Shown: positions 54,506 through 63,600 of the stretch, in pieces
Layout: every line of letters begins with the position of its first letter
How positions within the stretch are numbered: the first letter of the stretch is position 1
NCBI GenBank assembly: GCA_050949225.1
Contig: JBMNFI010000002.1
Span: forward strand, 248,001 to 312,000
Direction: 5' to 3'
DNA: 64,000 nt
From: JBMNFI01 sp050949225
Lineage (GTDB): Bacteria > Bacillota > Dehalobacteriia > UBA4068
Made by a program: the position numbers and the translations under genes
The notes under the pieces: model-generated
Told to the model about the DNA's origin: nothing
The model's input: only the letters and a program-made list of their open reading frames with translations
Database searches by the model: none

Positions 54506-54901
54506 ATGTTATCTGGTGATAAAAAGTTTTATATTTGTAAGCACTGCGGAAATATTGTTGGCAAAATTAAAGATAGCGGTGTACCTATTGTATGTTGCGG
54601 TGAGGATATGACTTTGCTGGTTCCGGGGACTGTTGATGCCTCAAAAGAAAAACATGTACCCGTAGCCACTCTGCACAACAATCTGGTTTCTGTAAAAGTG
54701 GGCAGTGAGCCGCATCCCATGGAAGAAAAACATCATATTGCCTGGATTTATTTAGAAACCAAAAAAGGTGGCCAGCGTGTGGCTTTAGAAGTTGGTAAAC
54801 CTGCTGAAGCAGAGTTTTCTGTGCATCATGATGACTATCCCCTGGCTGTTTATGAGTATTGTAATTTGCACGGCTTATGGAAAACGGAGGAATTTTCTTA
54901 A
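54506..54901 (+). CDS. dfx: Desulfoferrodoxin (2Fe superoxide reductase)
   Basis: 131 residues from the ATG at 54506, six bases after GGAGG; earlier in-frame ATGs (54482, 54500) are badly spaced. The N-terminal desulforedoxin-like domain has four Cys (FYICKHCGNIV, PIVCCGEDM) for the FeCys4 centre I. The catalytic centre II is built from HVPVATLH, EKHHIAWIYL and CNLHGLW (His4-Cys). It reduces superoxide to peroxide without making oxygen, which suits a strict anaerobe exposed to air. Monocistronic, closed by a palindromic terminator. Confidence 0.95.
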   Translation: MLSGDKKFYICKHCGNIVGKIKDSGVPIVCCGEDMTLLVPGTVDASKEKHVPVATLHNNLVSVKVGSEPHPMEEKHHIAWIYLETKKGGQRVALEVGKPAEAEFSVHHDDYPLAVYEYCNLHGLWKTEEFS

Positions 54902-54911
54902 TAAATAGTGT

Positions 54912-54943
54912 AAAAACCTCACTAGTTAACTAGTGAGGTTTTT
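54912..54943 (+). terminator. Terminator after desulfoferrodoxin
   Basis: A perfect 32-bp palindrome (A5-CCTCACTAGTT / AACTAGTGAGG-T5) with no unpaired centre in the DNA. Confidence 0.88.
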
Positions 54944-55010
54944 ATATGGATTTTTTGACGATCTTTGTTAAAGTTGGTTCCTTGTGGTTAAAAAAGAACT
55001 GGCGCAGGCA

Positions 55011-55041
55011 AAAAACCGCCTGCACTTACGAGTGTAGGCGG
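55011..55041 (-). terminator. Terminator after proA
   Basis: CCGCCTGCACT / AGTGTAGGCGG (one wobble) with loop TACG. On the minus strand it is followed by six Ts, just past the proA stop. Confidence 0.88.
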
Positions 55042-55051
55042 CAGTTAATAG

Positions 55052-56314
55052 TTATTTACGGGCTTGTCCGGAGCCTTGTATAATATATTTGGTGGTGGTC
55101 ATTTGCTCCAATCCCATGGGGCCGCGGGCATGGATTTTTTGGGTGCTTATACCTATTTCAGCACCGAATCCAAACTGGAAGCCATCGCTAAAACGGGTAG
55201 AGGCATTGACATACACAGCGGCTGAATCAATTTTATTTAAAAATTTCCAGGAATCTGTGTAACTTTCGGTGATAATAGCTTCAGAATGACCACTGCTATA
55301 TTGATTAATGTGCTCGATGGCTTCTTCAATATCTGTTACTACTTTGATAGCAAGAATCAGACTATGAAACTCTTTATAATAATCTTCTTCCGTTGCCGCT
55401 ATGGCTTGAGGAATAAAGACTTGCGTAACTGGGCAGCCCCGCATCTCTACACCCTCTTGTAAAAGCATATGACCTAATGTAGGCAAAAACTCCTGCGCTA
55501 TATTTTGGTGTACCAAAAGGCTTTCTGCGGCATTACATACGGAAGGTCTTTGACACTTGGCGTTAATGGTGATATCGGCGGCCATTTCAAGATTTGCCGA
55601 TTGGTCAACGTAGATGTGGCAATTACCGGTGCCGGTTTCAATTACCGGAACAGAGGAGTTTTCCATCACCGTTTTGATCAGGCCGGCGCCGCCGCGCGGG
55701 ATCAGAACATCGACATAATCATTCATGCGCATTAAGCGATTGGAGCCCTCACGACTAGAGTCTTGCAGCAGCTGAATAGCACCTTCCGGCGCTCCGGAAT
55801 CGATGGAAGCCCGGATAAGTATTTCAGAGATAGCTTTATTAGAATTGAGAGCGCTGCGAGAGCCTCTCAGGATTACGGCATTGCCGGTTTTGAGACAAAT
55901 GCCCGCTACATCAGCTGTTACATTAGGCCTGGCTTCATAAATAACAGCGATCACGCCTAAAGGTACGCGCATACAGCCTACTCTGATATCCTGAGCGGCC
56001 GTCCACATAGATTCTATTTTACCAACGGGATCTTCCAGCGAGGCTAAAGAACGTAAGCCATCAGCCATTTCCTTGATGCGGTTTTCAGTCAAAAGCAGAC
56101 GATCCAAAAGTCCGACAGCCGTTCCTTTGGCCTTTTCGCTTTCCATATCGAGAGTATTGGCTTGTAAAATAGCTTTGTTGTTTTTCTCTAAAGCATCAGC
56201 CATTTTTTTTAAAATTTTATTTTTCTTTTCTGCGGAGAAAGTGGCCAGCTCACGTGATGCTTGCTTAGCCAAAATACATTGTTCCAATACAAGATCTTTT
56301 TCTTTTGTAGTCAT
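55052..56314 (-). CDS. proA: Gamma-glutamyl phosphate reductase
   Basis: 420 residues, aldehyde-dehydrogenase fold. It reduces gamma-glutamyl phosphate to glutamate semialdehyde in proline synthesis. The catalytic Cys lies in AKCQRPSVCNAAESLLVH; PLGVIAVIYEARPNVTADV and VYVNASTRFSDGFQFGFGAE are family hallmarks. AGGAGG precedes the ATG, 11 bases after proB, so proBA is one unit. Normal family length. Confidence 0.96.
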   Translation of the reverse strand: MTTKEKDLVLEQCILAKQASRELATFSAEKKNKILKKMADALEKNNKAILQANTLDMESEKAKGTAVGLLDRLLLTENRIKEMADGLRSLASLEDPVGKIESMWTAAQDIRVGCMRVPLGVIAVIYEARPNVTADVAGICLKTGNAVILRGSRSALNSNKAISEILIRASIDSGAPEGAIQLLQDSSREGSNRLMRMNDYVDVLIPRGGAGLIKTVMENSSVPVIETGTGNCHIYVDQSANLEMAADITINAKCQRPSVCNAAESLLVHQNIAQEFLPTLGHMLLQEGVEMRGCPVTQVFIPQAIAATEEDYYKEFHSLILAIKVVTDIEEAIEHINQYSSGHSEAIITESYTDSWKFLNKIDSAAVYVNASTRFSDGFQFGFGAEIGISTQKIHARGPMGLEQMTTTKYIIQGSGQARK

Positions 56315-56325
56315 ATATGTCCTCC

Positions 56326-57474
56326 TTATGTTTTATATTCTAATAGGGAAAGGTAATCTCTGTGAACTACTTCCAAATCATGAGCATTAGTTAATAATTG
56401 TTTTATCTCACTGCTGTGTTGACCTTTGATGCGGGAAATTTCTTGCGAGCTGTAATTAGTAAGACCACGAGCAATTTCTCCGCTTGGTCCCACAATGCTG
56501 ACGGCTGCACCACGCAAAAAACTCCCTTCTACTTTCGTAATGCCTGTTGCCAATAGGCTTTTGCCATGTTCTAAAATAGCAATTTCGGCTCCTTTATCGA
56601 GAAGTATTTTCCCTTCAGGCTGAATGCCAAAGGCGAGCCAGCTTTTATGGCTGCACAGGGGGTTTTCATTAGGTAAAAATAAGGTGCCAGGGCAATTGCC
56701 TGCCAATAATTGGAGTAAAACTTGAGGATGGTCACTGTCAGCCAGCACCATAGGAATGCCTTGAGCATTGGCAATAGCGGCTGCATTAAGTTTAGTGATC
56801 ATGCCGCCGGAGGCGAATTTACTGCCGGCATCACTGGCTTGAGCGACTATTTCATCTGTTAAGTCTTCAATCAGTGGCACTAGTTTTGCATCGGCATTTT
56901 TTTTCGGATCTTCCGTATAAAAGCCAGCTACGTCAGAAAGGATAATGAGTAAATCTGCGGCCAGAAGGCCGGAAACCAAGGCAGCCAAGGAATCATTATC
57001 GCCAAACTTGATTTCTTCAGCGGCGATCGTATCATTTTCGTTGATAATAGGAATAACTCGGTAATCCAGTAGGGATTCCATGGTATTTCTTGCATTTAAA
57101 TAGCGTTCTCGATCTGAAAAGTCATCTTTAGTCAAAAGGATTTGTGATATTATGATTCCATAGCGAGTAAAAAGATTTTCATAGCTTTGGATTAATAATC
57201 CTTGACCAATGGCAGCCAGGGCTTGAATTTGTGGGATTTTTTCCGGTTTTTGTGTTAACTGCATTTTCCCCATGCCAGCACCAACAGCACCGGAAGAGAC
57301 CAAAATAATTTGTTTCCCTTTTTGGTGTAAATGGGCTATTTGTGACACCAAGGAAACAATTTTTTCGGTAGAGATTTTTCCATCCTGATTGGTAAGGCTA
57401 CTGGTTCCCACTTTGATCACTATTCTTTGCGAGAGAGTAAGCATTTTTTGATATTCTTTTTTTAGTTTATTCAT
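56326..57474 (-). CDS. proB: Glutamate 5-kinase
   Basis: 382 residues from the ATG at 57474 (GGTGA upstream); the frame opens at 57489. Amino-acid kinase domain (RIVIKVGTSSLTNQDGKIS, VSSGAVGAGMGKM, IPIINENDTIAAEEIKFGDN, SDVAGFYTEDPKKN, GGMITKLNAA) followed by a C-terminal PUA domain (about 285-370). First enzyme of proline synthesis, normally feedback-inhibited by proline. Cotranscribed with proA. Confidence 0.95.
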   Translation of the reverse strand: MNKLKKEYQKMLTLSQRIVIKVGTSSLTNQDGKISTEKIVSLVSQIAHLHQKGKQIILVSSGAVGAGMGKMQLTQKPEKIPQIQALAAIGQGLLIQSYENLFTRYGIIISQILLTKDDFSDRERYLNARNTMESLLDYRVIPIINENDTIAAEEIKFGDNDSLAALVSGLLAADLLIILSDVAGFYTEDPKKNADAKLVPLIEDLTDEIVAQASDAGSKFASGGMITKLNAAAIANAQGIPMVLADSDHPQVLLQLLAGNCPGTLFLPNENPLCSHKSWLAFGIQPEGKILLDKGAEIAILEHGKSLLATGITKVEGSFLRGAAVSIVGPSGEIARGLTNYSSQEISRIKGQHSSEIKQLLTNAHDLEVVHRDYLSLLEYKT

Positions 57475-57489
57475 GATTGTATTCACCAT

Positions 57490-57978
57490 ATAATAATTGC
57501 TTAATTGTCGTACTCTTTAGTTAAACTAATTCTTTATAGAGGCTCTTTTTTCCTGCTTATGTCAAATAACAAAGATCTTTGACAAATAACGACTAAAGTT
57601 AGCCATGACATACTTGTTTTTGGTAGAAAATACAAGCTCAATGGCTATTGCTTTTTTTTATTGATTCTGTATAATGGAGGTAGGAAAGAAGTTAATATAT
57701 TTATCTAAAAACAACATACGTTAAAAATAAAAATTGACATATAATTACGAAAGTTGTTACTTTTTGTTTCTAATATAGCTAAATATGCATTGTTATGGTA
57801 TACTTAAAATGTTTTGTAAGAACTTGTTAAATCTTTAGGATTTTTGGGGTAAAACAATTAATTTTGCCTACTGGAAGATTAACGAGTTTTTGCACGCATT
57901 GTGCATATATTTGGCATGATTTTTGTGCTTAAATATTGTTCACTAAAAATAATATATATTTAAGGAGGTAAGAGTTTT
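57490..57978. promoter_or_regulatory. Control region of the hydrogenase operon
   Basis: About 490 gene-free bases, strongly AT-rich. Near the operon lie an inverted repeat TGCAC-GCATT-GTGCA (57891-57905) and, five bases on, TTGGCATGATTTTTGT (57911-57926). The latter resembles a sigma-54 -24/-12 promoter with two changes from consensus. No ideal sigma-A promoter is seen close to hndA. No clear Rex site was found. A strong AAGGAGG precedes the first gene. Confidence 0.35.
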
Positions 57979-58476
57979 ATGGCAAAGTCCAAAACAGTCG
58001 TACCTTTTAAAGGTACAGAAGAACAGGAAGCTAAATTACATAATGTTTTAGCAAGTTATAAAAATGATAATTCAGCTTTAGTCCCTATTCTTCAAGAAGC
58101 CCAAGATATCTATGGTTATCTGCCAATTGAAGTTCAAACTATAATTGCGGATGATTTGGGCATTTCTCTATCCGAGGTTTACAGTACCGTTTCATTCTAT
58201 GCTCAATTCACATTGAATCCCAGAGGTAAATACCATATTGCCGTTTGCATGGGAACCGCATGTTATGTTAGAGGTGCTGGCGACATTGTTGAAAAAGTCA
58301 GCGAAATGCTTGATGTTGAAGAGGGAGCAACCAGTGAAAATGGTTTATACACTTTGGAAGCAACCCGTTGCATTGGTGCGTGCGGGCTGGCTCCGGTTTT
58401 GACCATTAATGGTGATGTTTATGGTCGTTTGGTTTTAGACGATATCCCTGGTATTCTCGAAAAATATCAAAGCTAA
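57979..58476 (+). CDS. hndA: NAD(P)-linked [FeFe] hydrogenase, NuoE-like [2Fe-2S] subunit
   Basis: 165 residues, thioredoxin-like [2Fe-2S] protein of the NuoE/HydC family. Helical N-terminus (VPILQEAQDIYGYLPIEVQT, SEVYSTVSFYAQFTLNP) and four cluster cysteines in CMGTACYVRGAG and EATRCIGACGLAP. It passes electrons between the flavin subunit and the hydrogenase. Strong ribosome binding site and a restricted codon choice (GCT, GGT, AAA) suggest high expression. First gene of hndABCD. Confidence 0.92.
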   Translation: MAKSKTVVPFKGTEEQEAKLHNVLASYKNDNSALVPILQEAQDIYGYLPIEVQTIIADDLGISLSEVYSTVSFYAQFTLNPRGKYHIAVCMGTACYVRGAGDIVEKVSEMLDVEEGATSENGLYTLEATRCIGACGLAPVLTINGDVYGRLVLDDIPGILEKYQS

Positions 58477-58554
58477 AATTTAGATATTGTAAAGATATTA
58501 TTGTAAGATAAACCTAGCTACATAAAAATATATATTTTGGAGGTGTATATCATA

Positions 58555-58920
58555 ATGAAAACACTTGCTGATCTTGATGCAATTAAAGAAAAAATGCAAT
58601 CAACAGTTAGAATGGATCGTCAACCTGAGGACGGAACCAGAATTGTTGTCGGCATGGCTACATGCGGTATTGCTGCCGGAGCTGGTCCTGTATTAGAAAC
58701 CTTGCAGAAAGAAATTGAAGCTAAAGGCTTAAAAAATGTTACTGCCTTGCAAACTGGATGCATCGGTGTATGTGCTCATGAACCTCTCGTAGAAGTTTAT
58801 GTGCCCGGTCAAGAAAAAGTAACTTACGCTTCTATGACTCCTGAAAAAGCTCAAAAAGTCATTGAAGATCATATTGTTAATGGTAAAGTTGTTGAAGAAT
58901 ATACTATTATAGCGCAATAA
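58555..58920 (+). CDS. hndB: Hydrogenase subunit HndB-like [2Fe-2S] ferredoxin
   Basis: 121 residues from the ATG at 58555, with GGAGGT 12 bases upstream; a TTG at 58537 overlaps that ribosome binding site and is rejected. Thioredoxin-like ferredoxin with cysteines in VVGMATCGIAAGAGPV and LQTGCIGVCAHEPLVEVYVP, the HndB pattern. The partner of the diaphorase module in four-subunit hydrogenases. 15 bases separate it from hndC. Confidence 0.9.
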   Translation: MKTLADLDAIKEKMQSTVRMDRQPEDGTRIVVGMATCGIAAGAGPVLETLQKEIEAKGLKNVTALQTGCIGVCAHEPLVEVYVPGQEKVTYASMTPEKAQKVIEDHIVNGKVVEEYTIIAQ

Positions 58921-58935
58921 GGAGGTGCTAAGATA

Positions 58936-60432
58936 ATGGTTCAATCCTATTCTTTGAATAGTACAGATTTTTATAAAAATCAAGTTCGTATTGCTTTAAG
59001 AAATTCCGGTATTATTGACCCTGAGAACATTGATGAATATATTGCTTTTAATGGATATCAGGCTCTTGGCAAAGCATTGACAAAAATGACACCGGAAGAT
59101 GTTATTCAAACAGTTTTGGATTCCGGTATCCGTGGTCGTGGCGGCGCTGGTTTCCCTACCGGTAAAAAATGGCAGTTTGCTGCAGCTCAACCACCTGGCG
59201 TTAAATATGTTTGCTGTAATGCTGACGAAGGTGACCCAGGTGCATTTATGGATCGCTCAGTTTTAGAAGGTGACCCACATTCCTTGCTTGAAGCTATGAC
59301 TCTTGCAGGCTATGCTATTGGTTCTAACCAAGGGTTTATCTACATTCGTGCTGAATATCCTACAGCTATTAAACGTTTGAAAATTGCTATCGATCAAGCA
59401 AAAGAATACGGTCTCTTAGGTAAAAACATCTTGGGTACCGGATTTGACTTTGATATCCAACTTCGTTTGGGTGCCGGTGCATTTGTTTGTGGTGAAGAAA
59501 CTGCTTTGATGACCTCTATTGAAGGTAAACGTGGCGAACCTCGCCCACGTCCTCCGTTCCCAGCTATCAAAGGTTTGTTTGCTAAACCAACTATTTTGAA
59601 TAACGTAGAAACTTTTGCTAATATTCCTGAGATTATCTTAAAAGGTGCAGATTGGTATCGTTCCATTGGTACTGAAACCAACCCTGGCACGAAAGTATTC
59701 TGCTTGGCCGGTAAAATTAATAACACCGGGCTTGTAGAAATACCTATGGGTACTCCTTTGAGAGTGATCATTGAAGATATTGGTGGAGGCATCCCTGGTG
59801 ATAGGAAATTTAAAGCTGCTCAAACCGGTGGTCCTTCCGGCGGCTGTATTTCTCCTGAAAACTTGGACACCCCTATTACTTATGAAAACTTAACATCTAT
59901 TGGTTCCATGATGGGTTCCGGTGGTTTGATTGTTATCGACGAAGACAACTGCATGGTTGACGTGGCTAAATTCTTCCTCGATTTCACCGTTGATGAATCT
60001 TGCGGTAAATGTTCTCCATGCCGTATTGGTACTAAACGTCTTTATGAAATCTTGGAAAAAATTACTGAAGGTCAAGGAACCAAAGAAGATCTCGATATAC
60101 TTAAAGAATTGGCCAATCACTTGAAAGGCAGCAGCTTGTGTGCATTAGGTCAAACTGCTCCAAATCCGGTCATTTCCACTATGCGTTACTTTGAAGATGA
60201 GTACAGATGCCATGTTGAAGAAGGATCTTGTCCTGCCGGTGTTTGTAAAAACTTACTTAACTACTTTATCCTTGCTGATAAATGTACAGGTTGTACAGTA
60301 TGTAAACGCGTTTGTCCAACTGATGCAATTTCCGGTAATCTTAAAGAAGTTCATGTTGTTGACCAAGAAAAATGTATTAAATGTGGTGCTTGCATAGAAA
60401 AATGTAAATTTGATGCAATCATTAAAAAATAA
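58936..60432 (+). CDS. hndC: Hydrogenase diaphorase subunit (NuoF-like, FMN/NAD(P), Fe-S)
   Basis: 498 residues. NuoF-like core: FMN and nucleotide binding GRGGAGFPTGKKWQFAAAQP and CNADEGDPGAFMDRS, then RLGAGAFVCGEETALMTSIE, and the [4Fe-4S] ligands ESCGKCSPCRIGTKRL. A C-terminal extension carries two [4Fe-4S] ferredoxin motifs (CTGCTVCKRVCP, CIKCGACIEKCK). It oxidises or reduces NAD(P)H and, in bifurcating complexes, splits electrons with ferredoxin. The N-terminal thioredoxin-like domain of some homologues is absent, being supplied by hndA/hndB. Confidence 0.95.
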   Translation: MVQSYSLNSTDFYKNQVRIALRNSGIIDPENIDEYIAFNGYQALGKALTKMTPEDVIQTVLDSGIRGRGGAGFPTGKKWQFAAAQPPGVKYVCCNADEGDPGAFMDRSVLEGDPHSLLEAMTLAGYAIGSNQGFIYIRAEYPTAIKRLKIAIDQAKEYGLLGKNILGTGFDFDIQLRLGAGAFVCGEETALMTSIEGKRGEPRPRPPFPAIKGLFAKPTILNNVETFANIPEIILKGADWYRSIGTETNPGTKVFCLAGKINNTGLVEIPMGTPLRVIIEDIGGGIPGDRKFKAAQTGGPSGGCISPENLDTPITYENLTSIGSMMGSGGLIVIDEDNCMVDVAKFFLDFTVDESCGKCSPCRIGTKRLYEILEKITEGQGTKEDLDILKELANHLKGSSLCALGQTAPNPVISTMRYFEDEYRCHVEEGSCPAGVCKNLLNYFILADKCTGCTVCKRVCPTDAISGNLKEVHVVDQEKCIKCGACIEKCKFDAIIKK

Positions 60433-60458
60433 GGATATAGAAGGGAGAGATAAAGAAC

Positions 60459-62210
60459 GTGACTGATACAGTAAAAATTAAAATCAACGGTATGGAGTAT
60501 GATGTCGCTAAAGGTTCAACAATTTTACAAGCTGCCAGATCTGTTGGTATTGATATCCCTACACTATGTTATCTAAAAGATATCAATGCTATAGGTGCTT
60601 GCCGAATTTGTGTTGTTGAAGTAAAAGGCGCTCGCACACTCGTTGCCTCTTGTGTATTTCCGGTTAACGAAGGTATGGAAATATTTACTAATACGCCTGC
60701 AGTACAAAAATCTCGTCGCATGACTTTGGAATTAATTCTTTCTAACCACAGAATGGATTGCTTAACCTGTGAACGCAACCAAAACTGTGAACTCCAAGCT
60801 TTATCTAAAAGATATGGTGTGGAAGATGTTCGCTTTGGTAGTGAGGAAGAAGTTCCTGCACAGATTGAAGATAAAACTGCCTATCTCGTACGCGATAACT
60901 CTAAATGTATTTTGTGCCGTCGCTGCGTAGCAGTATGTAAAGAAAATCAGCATGTAGCAGTTATTGGACCTAATGATCGTGGCTTTGAAACTCACATCTC
61001 TTGTGCATTTGATAAAGATTTGGGAGATGTTCCTTGTATTGCTTGTGGTCAATGTATTAATATTTGTCCAACTGGTGCTTTGACTGAAAAAGATAATACG
61101 CAAGCTGTTTGGGATGCTATTAATGATCCTAATAAACATGTTGTTATTGCAACAGCTCCTTCTGTCAGAGCTGGTTTGGGTGAAGAATTTGGTTATGCTA
61201 TTGGCGAAAACGTTGAACCTAAAATGGTTGCGGCATTGCGTCGTATGGGTTTTGACAAAGTCTTTGATGTTGATACTGCAGCTGACCTTACGATCTTGGA
61301 AGAAGGTACAGAGCTTTTAGATCGCATTCAAAATAATGGCGTATTACCTCTGATCACCTCTTGCAGTCCTGGTTGGATCAAATTCTGCGAACATTTTTAT
61401 CCAGAATTTATTCCTAATATTTCCAGCTGTAAATCACCGCAACAAATGTATGGTGCGATGATGAAAACTTACTATGCTGAAAAAGAAGGCATTGATCCAA
61501 AAGATCTCTTTGTTGTCTCTGTAATGCCTTGCACAGCTAAAAAATTCGAAATTACCCGTGAGGATCAAAGTGCAGCCGGTGTTCCTGATATTGATGTGTC
61601 CATCACCTCTCGTGAATTGGCTAAAATGATTAAAGAAGCGGGTATTATGTTTGACCAATTGCCTGATGAAGAATTTGATCCGGCCTTTGGTATTGCATCC
61701 GGTGCTGCTCATATCTTTGGTGCTACAGGTGGTGTTATGGAAGCTGCTCTACGTACTGTGTATGAAATCGTGACCGGTGAACCTCTGACTGACTTGAACC
61801 TGCATGATGTTCGTGGTATTGAAGGAGTTAAGGAAGCTGAATATGATTTGAAAGGTACTAAAGTTAGAGTTGCTGTTGCCTCCGGTGGTGAAAATGCCTC
61901 CAGACTTCTTGAAAAAATTAAATCAGGTGAAGCTCCTGACTATCATTTCATCGAAATCATGGCATGCCCAGGTGGTTGTGTAAATGGTGGCGGTCAACCT
62001 ATCCAACCTGCCAGCGTACGTAACAACATGGATTTACGTGCTGAACGTGCGAAAGCTTTGTATGGTGAAGATGAGGAAATGACCCTGCGTAAGTCTCATG
62101 AAAATCCACTTATTAAAAAACTTTATGATGAATATCTGGAAAAACCAGGTTCCCATAAAGCGCATGATATTTTGCACACGACTTATAAAGCTCGTCCAAA
62201 ATATAAATAA
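60459..62210 (+). CDS. hndD: [FeFe] hydrogenase catalytic subunit
   Basis: 583 residues, GTG start after AAGGGAGAGA. N-terminal [2Fe-2S] domain (TLCYLKDINAIGACRICVVE), a His-Cys3 cluster (HRMDCLTCERNQNC) and two [4Fe-4S] motifs (CILCRRCVAVC, CIACGQCINICP). The H-cluster domain has L1 TSCSPGWIKFCEHFYPEF, L2 MPCTAKKFEI and L3 EIMACPGGCVNGGGQP, followed by the small-subunit-like tail. It makes or consumes H2; with HndABC it forms an NAD(P)H/ferredoxin-linked, possibly electron-bifurcating complex. Maturases HydEFG are not in the window. Confidence 0.97.
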   Translation: MTDTVKIKINGMEYDVAKGSTILQAARSVGIDIPTLCYLKDINAIGACRICVVEVKGARTLVASCVFPVNEGMEIFTNTPAVQKSRRMTLELILSNHRMDCLTCERNQNCELQALSKRYGVEDVRFGSEEEVPAQIEDKTAYLVRDNSKCILCRRCVAVCKENQHVAVIGPNDRGFETHISCAFDKDLGDVPCIACGQCINICPTGALTEKDNTQAVWDAINDPNKHVVIATAPSVRAGLGEEFGYAIGENVEPKMVAALRRMGFDKVFDVDTAADLTILEEGTELLDRIQNNGVLPLITSCSPGWIKFCEHFYPEFIPNISSCKSPQQMYGAMMKTYYAEKEGIDPKDLFVVSVMPCTAKKFEITREDQSAAGVPDIDVSITSRELAKMIKEAGIMFDQLPDEEFDPAFGIASGAAHIFGATGGVMEAALRTVYEIVTGEPLTDLNLHDVRGIEGVKEAEYDLKGTKVRVAVASGGENASRLLEKIKSGEAPDYHFIEIMACPGGCVNGGGQPIQPASVRNNMDLRAERAKALYGEDEEMTLRKSHENPLIKKLYDEYLEKPGSHKAHDILHTTYKARPKYK

Positions 62211-62220
62211 GTGTAATATT

Positions 62221-62252
62221 AAAAAGCTGCCGGCAAGCCGGCAGCTTTTTTT
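62221..62252 (+). terminator. Terminator of the hydrogenase operon
   Basis: A 14-bp stem, A5-GCTGCCGGC / GCCGGCAGC-T5 with an AA centre and a T7 run, 10 bases past the stop. Confidence 0.92.
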
Positions 62253-62787
62253 ATGCCAGAGATTATCGTTCTACTTATTATTATTCCACCTATCATATGG
62301 GTAGAGCAATAATCTTTTTTAGCTGAAGGAGGGCAGAGCGAGCAGTCAATTTTATCAGAACTTTTTTAAGAGGTTAGTTAATAATAGACAAAATGATACT
62401 ATAACCCCAGTCCCTAATTTTGCGGAAAAATAACTGCTATTGATCAAAAGCGGAGCAAGGCTAGATACTAAAGTGGCAATATAATAAGAAGGAAATAGAG
62501 ATAGTTCAGGCTAATATATACTTGTGTTTTCTCCGTATGTTGGTAATAATTCTGATAAATGAGATAGTCCGCAGTTTTAACAGATAGCTTGAAAAGCTGA
62601 ATTTTTCCAAGATATTTCTAGGTGTCGCAAGTGAGAATACCTTATATAGTTTTTTATGACGGAGAAAGTATTTTTAGCCTTTTTCTGTTAAATTTCAGGA
62701 CGGGATTGGCGGAGTTTTTTACCAAAATTATCTTTTTTTAGAAACTGCCGGATAAATCTTTTCATGAGGTCTATTTTAGCATATTAA
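62253..62787. other. Gene-free stretch with a possible membrane-protein remnant (minus strand)
   Basis: No intact gene. On the minus strand a frame of about 50 codons ending near 62360 reads FPSYYIATLVSSLAPLLINS... and ...SFCLLTNLLKKF, hydrophobic like the end of a transporter, without a start codon. A short frame near 62700-62770 reads MKRFIRQFLKKDNFGKKLRQ. They may be remains of one gene; I cannot name it. Confidence 0.25.
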
Positions 62788-62824
62788 AAGGCTTTCTGAT
62801 GGTTTTTTCACAGAAAGCCTTATT
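62788..62824 (-). terminator. Terminator after gntR
   Basis: AAGGCTTTCTG / CAGAAAGCCTT (11 bp) around a 12-base loop, followed on the minus strand by TTTT. Confidence 0.75.
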
Positions 62825-62888
62825 GGCAGTTTTTATATCCACTATTTAGTAAATTTACAGCAAAGATCTAGCTGTTGATTAGCAAAAT

Positions 62889-63560
62889 CTAACTAATAGA
62901 ATGGAGATTATCTACGGTATTTTGAATGTGTTGCTGTAGTAGTTTCTCCGCTTGATCAGGATGTCGTTTTTTAATGGCCTCCATGATTAGCTGATGTTCC
63001 ATCAATGATTTTTTGGCTCGTCCGGGTGTTGCTAATGAGTCATTTCTGGCTCTTTGGACATAATTATGAAAATTATTGAGCACCAGCATTAACGGACGGT
63101 TTTTGCAGGCAGCAAAAATTATTTCATGGAAGCGAGAATCTTGCTCCAATACCCCTTGCATATCATTTTTTTCTACATATTGTTCTGATAAGGCGATAGT
63201 TTTTTCTAATTCTGCAATTTCCTCGCAAGTAATTCTTTCAGCCGCTAGGCGAGCTGCAATCCCTTCCATCGCTATTTTGATAGAGAAGATGTCTTCAATA
63301 TCTCTTTTGGCGATACCGGTAACAATGACGCCCTTGTTGGGGATAGATTGTACCAGCCCTTTTAGTTCCAGTTGTCGGAAGGCTTCCCTAATGGGGGTAC
63401 GGCTGACTCCCATTTTCTCCGCTAATTCTTTTTCGGTAAGGCTCTCCCCAAAAGCATATTTTCCGGAAATGATCTCCTGTTCAATCTGTTTAAAAACACG
63501 GCTTCGCAACAGGTCAGCACTAATGCCCATTTTTTCATCAGGCCTGTTCACATGAGTCAT
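62889..63560 (-). CDS. GntR-family regulator (FadR/FCD subfamily)
   Basis: 223 residues. Winged helix (ESLTEKELAEKMGVSRTPIR, EAFRQLELKGLV) and an all-helical FCD ligand domain with metal/effector residues (MEGIAARLAAERI, DSRFHEIIFAACKN, MEHQLIMEAIKKRHPDQAEK). FCD regulators respond to organic acids. It lies 40 bases downstream of icd on the same strand with AAAGGAG upstream, so control of a citrate/isocitrate branch is plausible but inferred. Confidence 0.88.
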   Translation of the reverse strand: MTHVNRPDEKMGISADLLRSRVFKQIEQEIISGKYAFGESLTEKELAEKMGVSRTPIREAFRQLELKGLVQSIPNKGVIVTGIAKRDIEDIFSIKIAMEGIAARLAAERITCEEIAELEKTIALSEQYVEKNDMQGVLEQDSRFHEIIFAACKNRPLMLVLNNFHNYVQRARNDSLATPGRAKKSLMEHQLIMEAIKKRHPDQAEKLLQQHIQNTVDNLHSIS

Positions 63561-63600
63561 TATTGGCGAGCTCCTTTCATTGCTAAACTAAAAGCTTAAA

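Noticed and set aside
57830..57960. Rex operator in front of the hydrogenase genes
   Set aside because: TTGTTAAATC and TTGTTCACTA half-matches lack the second inverted half-site.
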